Positions 35,174 to 45,346 of a stretch of 64,000 bases of DNA are shown piece by piece. Position 1 is the first letter of the stretch; each line of letters opens with the position of its first letter. Source of the DNA: Kribbella sp. VKM Ac-2569 (GTDB lineage Bacteria > Actinomycetota > Actinomycetes > Propionibacteriales > Kribbellaceae); contig NZ_SGXJ01000006.1 in NCBI RefSeq assembly GCF_004216905.1, forward strand, positions 248,001 through 312,000, written 5' to 3'. Made by a program: the position numbers and the translations under genes. The notes under the pieces were generated by a model. That model saw only the letters and a program-made list of their open reading frames with translations. It made no database searches and was not told where the DNA came from.

Positions 35174-36480
35174 GAGGTCACCGCCGCGATCGAGGTGGAC
35201 AGAGCGGACGGTGCGTCGATCGTCGAGTGCTTGCCCGCAGCAACTACCCGTCGGCCGGAGACAACTACGTCGGTGACGTCCGCTGCCGTCGCGGCGAACA
35301 CCGCGGTCTCCACGTTGCCGCCGGTGCCCGCCGTACGGACGCTGTCGAGGCGAATCGCGACGAGGTCTGCGCGAGCGCCGGGCGCGATCACTCCCGCGTC
35401 CTCGAAGCCGATCGAGCGGTGGCCGTCGACGGTTGCCGCCTTGAGGAGCTCCGCCGCGGACCAGTGACCGCGCTCCTGGGACGCCAGCCGTTCATCCAGC
35501 TCGACGGCTCGCATCTCCTCAAACAGATCGATCGCCGCGTGACTGTCCGAGCCCAGCGTCAACGGCGAGCCCGCATCCCGCAGCTGCACCGACGGACCGA
35601 TCCCGTCCGCGAGATCGCGCTCTGTCGTCGGGCAGAAGCAGGAGTACGCCGCGGAACTCCCGAGCAGCCCGATGTCGACCGAGGTCAGATGCGTCGCATG
35701 CACCGCACTCGTCCGCCCGGACAGGAAACCGGCCTCGTCGAGCAACTGCGTCGGGGTCCGGCCGTACGCCGCGAGGCAGGCCTCGTTCTCCGCGACCTGC
35801 TCGGACAGATGGATATGAAGCGGTACGTCGGGAAACGCCGACGCGACCACCCCGAGCTGATCCTGCGGAACGCCCCGCACCGAATGCGCCGCCGCACCGA
35901 TCACGACATCGTCCGCGCCGGCGAGCTGCGCGACCCGGGAGGCCCAGGCCGTGGCGTCGCCGTCGCTGAAGCGTTGCTGGACCTCGTTGAGCGGCTGGTC
36001 GATCCCACCCGCGATGTAGCAGGTGTCGAGCAACGCGATCCGGAGGCCGGCGTCACGCGCCGCCGCGATCAGCGCCGTACCCATGGCGTTCACATCGTCG
36101 TACCGTCGACCGCCGGGTGCATGGTGCAAGTAGTGGAATTCGCCGACCGCGGTGATCCCGGCGAGCAGCATCTCGGCGTACACGGCCTTTGCGAGCTCGT
36201 AGTACGTGTCGGGGGTGAGCGCGGCGGCGACGGCGTACATCTGCTCGCGCCAGGTCCAGAACGTGCCGCGCTCGGTCTGCGTGCGGCCGCGGAGCGCGCG
36301 GTGAAAAGCGTGACTGTGACAGTTCGCGAGCCCGGGGACGACGAGGCCGCTCAGCACCTGGGCGTCGCCGGGGTCGACACCAGCCACCACCGAGGCGAAG
36401 CGACCGTCGACCACCGACACCAGAACTCGTCCAGCGAGACCGTCGGGGAGGAGAGCGGTCTCGCACCAGTACGACGTCAC
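35170..36480 (-). CDS. hutF: Formimidoylglutamate deiminase
   Basis: HutF deiminates N-formimino-L-glutamate to N-formyl-L-glutamate and ammonia, the branch that avoids direct formamide release. The 436-residue amidohydrolase has the metal motif [11 protein letters not shown] (HxH), [23 protein letters not shown] and the metal Asp in [11 protein letters not shown]. The Arg-rich [15 protein letters not shown] segment is typical of HutF rather than of guanine or cytosine deaminases. It overlaps both neighbours by four bases. Its product needs a deformylase, which is probably the M20 enzyme upstream. Confidence 0.94.
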   Translation of the reverse strand: MTSYWCETALLPDGLAGRVLVSVVDGRFASVVAGVDPGDAQVLSGLVVPGLANCHSHAFHRALRGRTQTERGTFWTWREQMYAVAAALTPDTYYELAKAVYAEMLLAGITAVGEFHYLHHAPGGRRYDDVNAMGTALIAAARDAGLRIALLDTCYIAGGIDQPLNEVQQRFSDGDATAWASRVAQLAGADDVVIGAAAHSVRGVPQDQLGVVASAFPDVPLHIHLSEQVAENEACLAAYGRTPTQLLDEAGFLSGRTSAVHATHLTSVDIGLLGSSAAYSCFCPTTERDLADGIGPSVQLRDAGSPLTLGSDSHAAIDLFEEMRAVELDERLASQERGHWSAAELLKAATVDGHRSIGFEDAGVIAPGARADLVAIRLDSVRTAGTGGNVETAVFAATAADVTDVVVSGRRVVAAGKHSTIDAPSALSTSIAAVTS

Positions 36481-37664
36481 TTCGCGAGATCCTTCAGTAC
36501 GGCGGCCAGCGCGTCGACGCCGGCCAGGCAGTCGTCCAGCTCGGCGTACTCGGCCGGGGAATGCGAGATGCCCGTCGGGTTGCGGACGAACAGCATCGCG
36601 GTCGGGATCCCGGCGTCCGAGAACACGCCCGCGTCGTGCCCCGCGCCGGTCGGCAGCACCGGTGCGCCGTCGAGCACGTTCACCAACCGGTCGCGCAGTC
36701 CGGCCGGGAAGTCGACGACCGGCGAGACCGACTCAGGTGTCACCTCGAGCGTCGTACCGTCCCGCTCGGCGCGTTCCGTCGCCTGCTTGATGATTGCTGC
36801 GAGCAACGATTCGAGCGTGGCGGTGTCGGCGGCGCGGGCGTCGAGCCACGCGGTGACCTGGGACGGTACGGCGTTCGTCCCGTTGGGCTCCACCGAGAGC
36901 CGGCCGAACGTTGCGCGGGCGCCGGCGAGCCGGGCCTGCTTGTTGGCGGCGAGGGCGGTCATCGCGTACGTGAGCATCGGGTCGTGCCGGTCCTCCATCA
37001 GCGTGGTGCCGGCATGGTTGGCCTCACCACCGAACGTGAACCGGAATCGCCCGTGCGGCCAGATCGAGCTGGCCACGCCCACCGGCGCGGTCAATCCGCG
37101 ACCCTGCTCCACGTGCAGCTCGACGAAGGTCCCCATCCTCCTCAGCAACGGCGACGGACCGACTCGGGCCGGGTCGAGACCCGCATCCTCCAGGGCCTCC
37201 CCCAGCCCGACGCCGGCCCGATCCTTCAACTGCAGAGCCTTCTCGGCGGACAATACTCCGGCCGCGACCCGGGACCCCAGACAGGGCATCCCGAATCGCG
37301 ACCCTTCTTCTTCTACGAATGCCCCGATGCCGATCGGCACCCCAGGCTCGAATCCCTCTGCCCGCAACTGATCAACAGCCGCTAGCGCCGACACGACCCC
37401 GAGCGGGCCGTCGAACGCCCCGCCGTCGATCACCGAATCCAGATGGCTACCGGTGACCACACCAGGTCCGTCCGAGGCACCCCACCATGCGATGAGATTG
37501 CCTATGCCGTCGGATTCGACGGTCAGGCCGCGGGCGGCGCACTGGTCCAGGAACCAGTGCGTCGCCTCGCGTTCGGTGGGAGACCAGCCGCCGCGGGTGT
37601 AACCGCCGGTGTCGGGGTTACGGCCGATGGCGGACTCGTCCGCCCAGAGGGATTCGAAGCTCAA
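36477..37664 (-). CDS. M20 amidohydrolase (allantoate amidohydrolase/N-carbamoyl-amino-acid hydrolase family)
   Basis: A 395-residue di-metal hydrolase of the Hyu/AllC group. Metal ligands are visible: His74 in TGSHLDSV, Asp85 in GGAFDGPLG, the paired Glu in FVEEEGSRF near 118-120 and His in LHVEQGRGL near 183; the dimerisation lid domain follows. The start is a TTG, eight bases past the stop of the transporter gene, because no ATG or GTG is in frame nearby. Annotated relatives hydrolyse allantoate, but its coupling to hutF suggests it removes formyl from N-formylglutamate here (inference), as no HutG is present. Confidence 0.85.
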   Translation of the reverse strand: MSFESLWADESAIGRNPDTGGYTRGGWSPTEREATHWFLDQCAARGLTVESDGIGNLIAWWGASDGPGVVTGSHLDSVIDGGAFDGPLGVVSALAAVDQLRAEGFEPGVPIGIGAFVEEEGSRFGMPCLGSRVAAGVLSAEKALQLKDRAGVGLGEALEDAGLDPARVGPSPLLRRMGTFVELHVEQGRGLTAPVGVASSIWPHGRFRFTFGGEANHAGTTLMEDRHDPMLTYAMTALAANKQARLAGARATFGRLSVEPNGTNAVPSQVTAWLDARAADTATLESLLAAIIKQATERAERDGTTLEVTPESVSPVVDFPAGLRDRLVNVLDGAPVLPTGAGHDAGVFSDAGIPTAMLFVRNPTGISHSPAEYAELDDCLAGVDALAAVLKDLAK

Positions 37665-37671
37665 GACAGAC

Positions 37672-38595
37672 TCACGTCAGGGGGTTCTTCGACAGCCAGT
37701 CCTTGGCGACCGCGTCCGCGCTCTCCTTGCCGACGTCGATCCGCTTGACCAGGTCGGTCAGGGCGTCGGTGGTCAGCTTGGCGTCGACGGCGTTCAGCGT
37801 CGCCACGACGTCGTCGGACTTGTGGTCGGTCCGGATCAACGGAACGATGTTGTTCGGCGGCAGGATCTTCTCCGGGTCGTCGAGCTGCACCAGGCCCTGG
37901 TCCTTGATCACCGACTGGGTGGTGAACAGGTTCGTCACCTGGATCTGGTTGTCGGTCAGCGCCTTGATGCTCAGCGGACCGCCCGCGTCCAGCGTCTTGT
38001 ACTCCTTGAACTCGACGCCGTACTTCTCCTTCAGGCCCTTCAGACCCGCCGACCGGACCTTGAACTCCGAGCTACCGCCCGCAACGAGGTTCTTGCCCTT
38101 GAGGTCGCCCAGCGACTTCAGGCTGTACTTGTCCGCGGTCGCCTTGGTGACGACGATCGTGTCCTCGTCGGCGGCCGGCGACTTGTCCAGCACCTCGAGC
38201 CCGGGCGTCAGCGCCTTCTTCAGCGCGTCGTACGCCTTGTCGGGGTCGGTCTCGGTGGAGCTCTTGTCGAAGTACGCCAGCGCGGCGCCGGTGTACTCCG
38301 GCACCAGGTCGACGGACCCGTCCTTGATGGCGGCCATGTAGGTCTCGCGGTTGCCGATGTTCGGCTTCTTCTTCACCTCGATGCCCTTGGCCGCCAGTGC
38401 CTGGCCGTAGATCTCCGCCAGCAGCTGGCTCTCGGAGAAGTCGGCGGACCCGACGGTGATGCTGGTCACCTTGGACGGCGCGGGCGAGTCCCCCGCCTTG
38501 TCGCTGCCGAGCTGGTCGCCCCCACCCCCACAGCCGGCCAGGCCGAGCACCGCCATCCCGGCGATCGCAGTACGGATGAGTGTGGATCTCAACAC
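37672..38595 (-). CDS. ProU/OpuC-type ABC transporter substrate-binding lipoprotein
   Basis: A 307-residue extracytoplasmic solute receptor anchored by lipid at Cys22 (GLAGC lipobox), with a Gly/Ser/Asp linker. The OpuAC fold is shown by ITVGSADFSESQLLAEIYGQAL, NIGNRETYMAAIKDGSVDLVPEYTG (in part) and QVTNLFTTQSVIKDQGLV. Family members bind betaine, choline, carnitine, proline betaine or histidine. Inside a hut locus, histidine or urocanate is the most probable ligand (inference; HutXWV of proteobacteria is of this family). The GTG start follows GGAGG. Confidence 0.9.
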   Translation of the reverse strand: MLRSTLIRTAIAGMAVLGLAGCGGGGDQLGSDKAGDSPAPSKVTSITVGSADFSESQLLAEIYGQALAAKGIEVKKKPNIGNRETYMAAIKDGSVDLVPEYTGAALAYFDKSSTETDPDKAYDALKKALTPGLEVLDKSPAADEDTIVVTKATADKYSLKSLGDLKGKNLVAGGSSEFKVRSAGLKGLKEKYGVEFKEYKTLDAGGPLSIKALTDNQIQVTNLFTTQSVIKDQGLVQLDDPEKILPPNNIVPLIRTDHKSDDVVATLNAVDAKLTTDALTDLVKRIDVGKESADAVAKDWLSKNPLT

Positions 38596-38674
38596 GAGAG
38601 CCTCCAGTGTTCTCGTTCAGCCATCGACCGGTGCCGATGGATGTCGTTCAAGTTCATCAGGTACGACGGACAGT

Positions 38675-39325
38675 TCAGCCGATCTTGAGTCCTGGCGAGA
38701 CGGTGATCCGCCCGATCAGCGCGAAGAGTGCGTCGAGGGCGATGGCGAGGAGTGCCACCAGCAGGGCGCCGGTGAACATCTGCGGGAAGTCACGGAGCTT
38801 CAGCCCGTCGACCACGTAGCGCCCGAGGCCGCCGAGCGACACCAGTGCGGCGATCGTCGCCGTGGACACGATCTGCAGGGTGGCACTGCGGATGCCGGAG
38901 ATGATCAGCGGCAGCCCGATCGGGATCTCCACCTTGGTGAGGATCTCGCGGCCGGTCATCCCCATCCCGCGCGCGGCGTCGATCGTGGCCGCATCGACAC
39001 CCGACAAACCGGCGTACGTCGAGGCCAGGATCGGCGGGATGCCCAGCGCGACCAGCGCGATCAGCACCGGCAGGAAGCCGATCTGATCGGTCAGCAGCAC
39101 CGCGATCATCAGCAGGCCGAGGCTCGGCAGGGCGCGCGCGGCGTTGCCCAGGTTGATGGCCAGGAACGCTCCGCGCCGGGTATGCCCGATCCGCAGACCG
39201 ATCGGCAAGGCGATCACGACGGACAGGCCCAGCGCGGCGAACGTGTACCAGAGGTGCTCGACGATCCGCGCCCAGATCCCCTCGTTGCCGGACCAGTTGA
39301 ACGAGTCGGTCAGGTATTCCCACAT
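38675..39325 (-). CDS. ABC transporter permease (ProW/OpuCB type)
   Basis: A 216-residue permease with about six membrane helices and the EAA-type cytoplasmic loop AATIDAARGMGMTGREILTKV (in part), which docks on the ATPase. The start at 39325 (MWEYLTDSF) is one base past the upstream permease's stop. It is one of two different permeases, so the transporter is a heterodimer as in OpuCB/OpuCD. It imports the ligand bound by the lipoprotein encoded next. Confidence 0.9.
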   Translation of the reverse strand: MWEYLTDSFNWSGNEGIWARIVEHLWYTFAALGLSVVIALPIGLRIGHTRRGAFLAINLGNAARALPSLGLLMIAVLLTDQIGFLPVLIALVALGIPPILASTYAGLSGVDAATIDAARGMGMTGREILTKVEIPIGLPLIISGIRSATLQIVSTATIAALVSLGGLGRYVVDGLKLRDFPQMFTGALLVALLAIALDALFALIGRITVSPGLKIG

Positions 39326-39326
39326 G

Positions 39327-39983
39327 TCACGCCACCTCCGCCACGGGTGTCGCAACCCGCGCCCAGGGAGTCAGGACCCGCTGCAAAGTGACCAGGATCA
39401 GGTCCGCGATCAGCGCCAGGGCCAGCGACAGCACCACGCCGACCACGACCGGGGTGAGGAAGTCCTTCTGGAAGCCCAGCGTGAACAGCTCCCCCAGCCC
39501 GCCGATCCCGATCACCGCGCCGACGCTCACCATCGAGATGTTCGCGACCGTCACGACCCGCAGACCGGTGAAGATGACCGGTACGGCGATCGGCAGATCC
39601 ACCGCGATCACCCGGTGCAGGGCGCCGTACCCGACCGCGATCGCCGACTGCCGGACGTCGGGCGGCACGGAGCGGAGTCCGTCGATCACGTTGCGGATCA
39701 GCAGGGACACCGTATAGATGGTCAGCGCGACGATGATGTTGACCGTGGACAGCACCTTGGTGCCGAGCACCGCCGGGATCACGATGAACAACGCGATCGA
39801 CGGGAGCGAGTACAGGACGCCGCCGAACGCGATCAGCGGATTCGCCAACCAGGCGTAGCGCGTCGCGACGTACCCCAGCGGCACCGCGATGATCAGCCCG
39901 AGGATGACCGGAACGATCGCCAGATAGAGATGCTCGCGTAACTGTTCCCAGATCAGCCCCAGGTTGTCGCCGATCCACGTCAT
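39327..39983 (-). CDS. ABC transporter permease (OpuCD type)
   Basis: A 218-residue permease with six membrane helices and the EAA loop DVRQSAIAVGYGALHRVIAVD (in part). ATGA overlap with the ATPase gene couples the two. It pairs with the downstream permease to make the channel of the ProU-type importer. Confidence 0.9.
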   Translation of the reverse strand: MTWIGDNLGLIWEQLREHLYLAIVPVILGLIIAVPLGYVATRYAWLANPLIAFGGVLYSLPSIALFIVIPAVLGTKVLSTVNIIVALTIYTVSLLIRNVIDGLRSVPPDVRQSAIAVGYGALHRVIAVDLPIAVPVIFTGLRVVTVANISMVSVGAVIGIGGLGELFTLGFQKDFLTPVVVGVVLSLALALIADLILVTLQRVLTPWARVATPVAEVA

Positions 39984-40978
39984 GACCGGAGCGCCTCTGC
40001 GACCGTGGCTTGGTCGATGACGCCGACGGCCTTGCCGTTGTCGTCCACGCAGACCCCGCAGCCTGTCGGCGAGGTCAGTACGGCGTCCAGGGCCGCGCGC
40101 AGCGAATCACCGCGTTTGAAGACGGAGCCGACCGGCAGCAGCTCCTCGGACCCGTTCCGCCACCCGAGCGGTACGCCGTCCTGCAACGCCAGCTCGTCCG
40201 GCAACGGCTTCACCGGCAGCGCTTCCGGATGCACGAACGTCAGCGCACGGTAACCCCGGTCCTGCCCGACGAACCCGCGGACGAACTCGTCGGCCGGGTT
40301 GGCGAGCAGCTCGGCCGGCGGCGCGAACTGTGCGAGCTTGCCGCCGACCCGCAGTACGGCGACGTTGTCCCCGAGCTTGATCGCCTCGTCGATGTCGTGG
40401 GTGACGAACACGATCGTCTTGCCGATGTCGCGCTGCAGCCGGAGCAGCTCCTCCTGCAACTGGTGGCGGACGATCGGGTCGACCGCGCTGAACGGCTCGT
40501 CCATCAGCATGATCGCCGGATCGGCCGCCAGCGCACGGGCGACGCCGACTCGTTGCTGCTGGCCACCGGACAGCTGGGCCGGGTACCGCTCGGCGAGCTT
40601 GACGTCGAGGCCGACGCGTTCGAGCAGTTCCATCGCCGTACTGTGCGCCTTGCGCTTGTCCCAGCCGATCAGCTTCGGCACGGTGGCGACGTTCTCCACG
40701 ACCGTCTTGTGCGGGAACAGGCCGGCGTTCTGGATCACGTACCCGATCCCCCGGCGCAACGTCACGGCATCCTTGCCGTTGATGTCGTCGCCGTCGATCG
40801 AGATGGTCCCGCTGGTCCGCTCGATCGTGCGGTTGATCATCCGCAGCGACGTGGTCTTGCCGCAGCCGGACGGGCCGACGAACACGGTGATCTGGTTGCT
40901 CGGGATCCGTAGGGACAACTTGTCGACGGCGACGGTGCCGTCCGGATACCGCTTGGTGACATCCTCGAACTCGATCAT
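39980..40978 (-). CDS. ABC transporter ATPase with CBS domain (ProV/OpuCA type)
   Basis: A 332-residue ATPase. Walker A is GPSGCGKTT near residues 37-45, the signature LSGGQQQRVGVARAL, Walker B IMLMDEPFSAVD, and H-loop VTHDIDEA. A C-terminal part (GDSLRAALDAVLTSPTGCGVCVDDNGKA, in part) is a single CBS-like domain, the ionic-strength or nucleotide sensor of osmolyte importers. The ATG at 40978 follows AAAGGG; the 15-codon upstream extension is not needed. It heads the transporter gene set and lies 150 bases after hutU. Confidence 0.92.
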   Translation of the reverse strand: MIEFEDVTKRYPDGTVAVDKLSLRIPSNQITVFVGPSGCGKTTSLRMINRTIERTSGTISIDGDDINGKDAVTLRRGIGYVIQNAGLFPHKTVVENVATVPKLIGWDKRKAHSTAMELLERVGLDVKLAERYPAQLSGGQQQRVGVARALAADPAIMLMDEPFSAVDPIVRHQLQEELLRLQRDIGKTIVFVTHDIDEAIKLGDNVAVLRVGGKLAQFAPPAELLANPADEFVRGFVGQDRGYRALTFVHPEALPVKPLPDELALQDGVPLGWRNGSEELLPVGSVFKRGDSLRAALDAVLTSPTGCGVCVDDNGKAVGVIDQATVAEALRS

Positions 40979-41128
40979 GGCGCCCTTTCGCGCTCGTCGT
41001 CTGCGAGATCCCCAACAGCCCAATCGACCCTAGCGGACCGCGCGACCGATGCCACGTGATCGCACGGTTTCCCGGTCCGTGAGAAAGTGCACCGTAGCAA
41101 TACAGATAACCACGGTCGCACTCTGCGA

Positions 41129-42784
41129 TCAGCTTTCCCGCATCGGCACCCGCACACCCCGCTGGTCGGCGACCTCGACGGCCTTGTCGTAACCGGCATC
41201 GACGTGCCGGATGACACCCATCGCCGGGTCGTTGGTCAGTACCCGCTCCAGCTTCTGCCGGGCCAGATCGGTGCCGTCGGCAACCGACACCTGGCCGGCG
41301 TGGATGGAGCGGCCGATGCCGACGCCGCCGCCGTGGTGGATCGACACCCAGGACGCGCCGCTGGACACGTTCACCATCGCGTTCAGCAACGGCCAGTCCG
41401 CGATCGCGTCCGAGCCGTCCAGCATGCCTTCGGTCTCCCGGTACGGCGAGGCCACGCTGCCGGTATCCAGGTGGTCGCGACCGATCACGATCGGCGCCTC
41501 GAGTTCACCGGAGGCCACCATCTCGTTGAACCGCAGCCCGGCCTTGTCGCGCTCGCCCTGGCCGAGCCAGCAGATCCGGGCCGGCAGGCCCTGGAACGCG
41601 ACCCGCTCGCCGGCCAGCTTGATCCACCGGCTGAGGTGCTCGTTGTCCGGGAACAGGTCCAGGATCGCCTGGTCCGTCTTCGCGATGTCCGCCGGGTTGC
41701 CGGACAGCGCCGCCCACCGGAACGGGCCCTTTCCTTCACAGAACAACGGCCGGATGTACGCCGGAACGAAGCCGGGGAACTCGAACGCGCGACTGTAGCC
41801 CGCCTTCCGCGCCTCGTCCCGGATCGAGTTGCCGTAGTCGAACACCTCGGCGCCCGCGTCCTGGAACCCGACCATCGCCGCGACGTGCCGCGCCATCGAG
41901 GCTTGCGCGCGCTCGGTGAACCCGGCCGGGTCCTTCTCCCGCGCGGTCGCCCAATCCTCGAAGTCGATGCCGACTGGCAAGTACATCAACGGGTCGTGCG
42001 CCGACGTCTGGTCGGTGACGATGTCGATCGGCGCACCGAGCTCGAGGAGCTCGGGCACGATCACCGCGGCGTTGCCGAGGACACCGATCGACAGCGGACG
42101 GCGCGCCTTCTTGGCCTCTTCCGCCAGGCGCAGCGCATCGTCCAGAGAGGACGCCCGTACGTCGAGGTAGCGGTGCTCGATGCGCCGGTCGATCCGCGTG
42201 GAGTCGACGTCGATACAGATCGCGACGCCGTCGTTCATCGTGACCGCCAGCGGCTGCGCGCCACCCATGCCGCCGAGTCCGGCGGTCAGCGTGACGGTGC
42301 CGGCCAGCGAGCCGCCGAACTTCTTCTCGGCGACCGCGCCGAACGTCTCGTACGTGCCCTGCAGGATGCCCTGCGTACCGATGTAGATCCACGACCCGGC
42401 CGTCATCTGGCCGTACATCGTGAGCCCCATCGCCTCGAGCTTGCGGAACTCCTCCCAGGTGGCCCAGTCGCCGACCAGGTTCGAGTTCGCGATCAGCACC
42501 CGCGGCGCCCACTCGTGCGTCTGCATCACGCCGACCGGGCGGCCGGACTGGACGAGCATCGTCTCGTCGTCCTTCAGCGTGGTCAGGGTGCGCACCATCG
42601 CGTCGAACGAGTTCCAGTCGCGGGCGGCCTTGCCGGAACCGCCGTACACGACGAGTTCGTCAGGGTGCTCCGCGACCTCGGGGTCGAGGTTGTTCTGCAG
42701 CATCCGCAGCGCGGCTTCCTGCTGCCAGCCGCGGGCGGTCAGCGTGGTGCCGCGAGGCGCGCGTACGGGACGGGGTCCGGACAT
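41129..42784 (-). CDS. hutU: Urocanate hydratase
   Basis: HutU adds water to urocanate to give imidazolonepropionate, using tightly bound NAD as an electrophile. The 551-residue protein is full length, with the NAD-binding [12 protein letters not shown] near residue 170, the catalytic-region Cys in [16 protein letters not shown] and the conserved [15 protein letters not shown]. It directly follows hutH on the same strand, 16 bases apart, matching pathway order. Confidence 0.97.
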   Translation of the reverse strand: MSGPRPVRAPRGTTLTARGWQQEAALRMLQNNLDPEVAEHPDELVVYGGSGKAARDWNSFDAMVRTLTTLKDDETMLVQSGRPVGVMQTHEWAPRVLIANSNLVGDWATWEEFRKLEAMGLTMYGQMTAGSWIYIGTQGILQGTYETFGAVAEKKFGGSLAGTVTLTAGLGGMGGAQPLAVTMNDGVAICIDVDSTRIDRRIEHRYLDVRASSLDDALRLAEEAKKARRPLSIGVLGNAAVIVPELLELGAPIDIVTDQTSAHDPLMYLPVGIDFEDWATAREKDPAGFTERAQASMARHVAAMVGFQDAGAEVFDYGNSIRDEARKAGYSRAFEFPGFVPAYIRPLFCEGKGPFRWAALSGNPADIAKTDQAILDLFPDNEHLSRWIKLAGERVAFQGLPARICWLGQGERDKAGLRFNEMVASGELEAPIVIGRDHLDTGSVASPYRETEGMLDGSDAIADWPLLNAMVNVSSGASWVSIHHGGGVGIGRSIHAGQVSVADGTDLARQKLERVLTNDPAMGVIRHVDAGYDKAVEVADQRGVRVPMRES

Positions 42785-42800
42785 GGGTGATCCAGCCTTT

Positions 42801-44342
42801 CTAGTTCAGCGGGCCGGTGACGGCCTCGGCGGCGGTGACATAGGTGCCGTCGGCAACGAGCCCGACGGAGTGCTCGATCTCGGGAGCGAGATGCCGGTCG
42901 GTGCCCGGACCCTCGACGTGCTCCCGCAGGGCGGCCCGGACGGCGGCGGTGGCCGGTGCCGGGTCCAGCGGCGCGCGCAGGTCGAGCGCCCGCGCGGCCG
43001 TGAGGATCTCGATCGCCAGCACCCGCTGCAGGCCGTCGACCGACTTGCGCAGCTTGCGTGCGGCGGACCAGCCCATCGAGACGTGGTCCTCCTGCATCGC
43101 GCTGCTCGGGATCGAGTCGACGCTGGCGGGTACGGCGAGGCGCTTCAGCTCGGACACGATCGCGGCCTGCGTGTACTGCGCGATCATGTGGCCGCTGTCG
43201 ACGCCCGGATCGTCGGCCAGGAATGCGTTCAGGCCGTGGTTGCGGGCGACGTCGAGGAAACGGTCGGTACGTCGTTCGCTGATGCTGGCGAGGTCCGCGA
43301 CGGCGATCGCGAGGAAGTCGAGCACGTACCCGACGGGAGCGCCGTGGAAGTTGCCGTTGGACTCGACCCGCCCGTCCGGGAGGACAACCGGGTTGTCGAT
43401 CGCGGCGGCGAGCTCGCGGCCGGCGACGCTCGCGGCGTGCGCGGCGGTGTCGCGGGCGGCTCCGTGGACCTGGGGCGAACACCTGAGGGAGTAGGCGTCC
43501 TGCACCCGGTTGCAGTCCGGACCGCGATGGCTGGCGACGATCGCACTGTCCTTGAGGATCGCGCGCAGGTTAGCGGCGGACGCCGCCTGGCCGGGGTGCG
43601 GGCGAAGGGCCTGCAGGTCCTCGGCGAACACTCGGTCGGTGCCGAGCTGGGCCTCGACGCTCATCGCGGCGGCGAGGTCGGCGGACTTGAACAGCCGGTC
43701 GAGGTCGGCGAGCGCGAGGAGCAGCATGCCGAGCATGCCGTCGGTCCCGTTGATCAGCGCGAGGCCTTCTTTCTCGGCCAGGACGACCGGTGCGAGGCCG
43801 TGCTGCTGGAGGGCTTCGCCGGCGTCGAGAAGGTTGCCGTCGGCATCGCGGACCTTGCCTTCGCCCAGGATCGCGAGGGCGACGTGAGACAGCGGGGCGA
43901 GGTCGCCCGAGCACCCGAGGCTGCCGTACTCGTGGACCACCGGCGTCAGGTGCGCGTTGAGCAGACCGGCGTACGCCTGGGCCGTCTCGACCTTCACTCC
44001 GGTGCGGCCGGTGGCGAGGGTGGACAGCCGGAGCAGGGCCAGCGCCCGGACGACCTCGGTCTCCACCTCGGGACCGGAGCCGGCCGCGTGCGAGCGGATC
44101 AGACTGCGCTGCAACTGCGCCCGAAGCTCCGGCGCGATGTGCCGCGTGGCGAGCGCACCGAACCCGGTCGAGACCCCGTAGTGCGGGGTGTCCGCGTGGG
44201 CCAGCGCCTCGATCGCGGCGCGCGACTTCGCGATCTCCTCGAGTGCCTGGTCGTCGATCCGTACCTGCGCGCCGTACCGTGCGACCGCGACCACTTCGGC
44301 CGGGGTCAGCGGTCCGACGCCGACATTCACTGTGTGTTCCAC
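42801..44342 (-). CDS. hutH: Histidine ammonia-lyase
   Basis: HutH converts L-histidine to urocanate and ammonia. The 513-residue length is typical when the GTG at 44342 ([20 protein letters not shown]) is used. Catalytic Tyr55 in HYGVSTGFG and His85 in IRSHAAG are present. The cofactor-forming tripeptide that cyclises to MIO is Cys144-Ser145-Gly146 in GCSGDLAPL, with Cys in place of the usual Ala. QDAYSLRC and NFHGAPVG follow. A 20-bp palindrome 54 bases upstream is shared with a second HutH-like gene at 48 kb. First gene of the hut operon. Confidence 0.96.
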   Translation of the reverse strand: MEHTVNVGVGPLTPAEVVAVARYGAQVRIDDQALEEIAKSRAAIEALAHADTPHYGVSTGFGALATRHIAPELRAQLQRSLIRSHAAGSGPEVETEVVRALALLRLSTLATGRTGVKVETAQAYAGLLNAHLTPVVHEYGSLGCSGDLAPLSHVALAILGEGKVRDADGNLLDAGEALQQHGLAPVVLAEKEGLALINGTDGMLGMLLLALADLDRLFKSADLAAAMSVEAQLGTDRVFAEDLQALRPHPGQAASAANLRAILKDSAIVASHRGPDCNRVQDAYSLRCSPQVHGAARDTAAHAASVAGRELAAAIDNPVVLPDGRVESNGNFHGAPVGYVLDFLAIAVADLASISERRTDRFLDVARNHGLNAFLADDPGVDSGHMIAQYTQAAIVSELKRLAVPASVDSIPSSAMQEDHVSMGWSAARKLRKSVDGLQRVLAIEILTAARALDLRAPLDPAPATAAVRAALREHVEGPGTDRHLAPEIEHSVGLVADGTYVTAAEAVTGPLN

Positions 44343-44395
44343 CCGAACATTGCACCGCGCCGGATCGCTCCTGGACAGCAGCGCCGTACCACTAT

Positions 44396-44415
44396 CCGTC
44401 TCGAATCTGAGACAG
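44396..44415. promoter_or_regulatory. hut operator, site 1
   Basis: CCGTCTCGAATCTGAGACAG is a near-perfect inverted repeat (GTCTC / GAGAC core) in the 107-base space between divergent hutH and the GNAT-membrane-IclR operon. A perfect version stands before the second HutH-like gene. It is probably bound by one hut regulator; the IclR protein encoded nearby is the best candidate. Confidence 0.75.
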
Positions 44416-44449
44416 CCGTCACGACCCTCTGTAGCCGTAGAGTCCTGCC

Positions 44450-45346
44450 ATGGTGTTCGAGGTCCGGACGGCGCGTCCGGAGGATGCGGTGGGGATCGCC
44501 CGGGTCTGGGCCGCGACGATGCCACAGCTGGTGAAGACGGCACGGGCGATCGAGCTGCAACTGAAGCACGGTCGCAGCCAGGAGGTGCTGATCGCCGTCG
44601 ACGGACCGGACGTGGTCGGGTACGCGAGTATCTACCTGCCGCCGGCGGATGCCGAGGCGCCGCGGGTGCGGGTCACGCTCCAGGTGCCGCCGGAGTACCG
44701 CAAGCGCGGGATCGGGAGTGCGTTGACGACCGCGATCACGGAGCGGGTCACCGAGCTCGGCGCCGGGCGCTTGCTGGTGGTCGTGGCGGACGACGAGGAC
44801 TCGAAGACGTTCGCGACGAAGCGCGGATTCACGATCGACCGGCGGATGTCGCACTCCGCTGCCGACCTGACAGCGGCGCTCGAGCCGGTCGCATCGCCGG
44901 AGGGTCTGCGGGTGGCGACGTACGACGAGTTGGATCCGAAGCAGTTGTACGACGCCGAGGTCCAGGTGCGTGACGACGACCCGAGCGGGCTGTCGGGCGG
45001 ACCGGCGTACGAGGAATGGGTCCGTACGTCGTGGTCGAACCCGGACAACCGGTTCGACCTGAGTGTCGCCGTACTGGACGGGGACCGGGTGCTGTCGTTC
45101 GTGACCACGACCGCGGATCCGGACCGGAAGATGATCTGGTCGAACCTGACCGGGACGATCCCCTCGGCGCGTGGCCGCGGGCTGGCGAAGGTGGTGAAGT
45201 CCGTGGCGCTCGCCCGCTCACGGGATGCCGGGTTCACGGTCGCATCGACCGGGAACGACGCGGCGAACGAGCCGATGCTCGCGGTGAACCGGTGGCTCGG
45301 CTACCAGGAGACCGGGGGCGCCTGGACCGCGGAGAAGGCACTGTGA
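44450..45346 (+). CDS. Tandem-domain GNAT acetyltransferase
   Basis: A 298-residue protein with two GNAT folds. The N-terminal domain carries the acetyl-CoA loop EYRKRGIGSALTTAI near residues 83-97; the C-terminal one has PSARGRGLAKVVKSVAL near 252-268 and NRWLGYQETGG at its end. The substrate is unknown; this two-domain type includes enzymes that acetylate amino acids or mycothiol precursors. It is divergent from hutH over the shared palindrome and is followed with overlap by a small membrane protein gene, so it may be part of the hut regulon. Confidence 0.88.
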   Translation: MVFEVRTARPEDAVGIARVWAATMPQLVKTARAIELQLKHGRSQEVLIAVDGPDVVGYASIYLPPADAEAPRVRVTLQVPPEYRKRGIGSALTTAITERVTELGAGRLLVVVADDEDSKTFATKRGFTIDRRMSHSAADLTAALEPVASPEGLRVATYDELDPKQLYDAEVQVRDDDPSGLSGGPAYEEWVRTSWSNPDNRFDLSVAVLDGDRVLSFVTTTADPDRKMIWSNLTGTIPSARGRGLAKVVKSVALARSRDAGFTVASTGNDAANEPMLAVNRWLGYQETGGAWTAEKAL

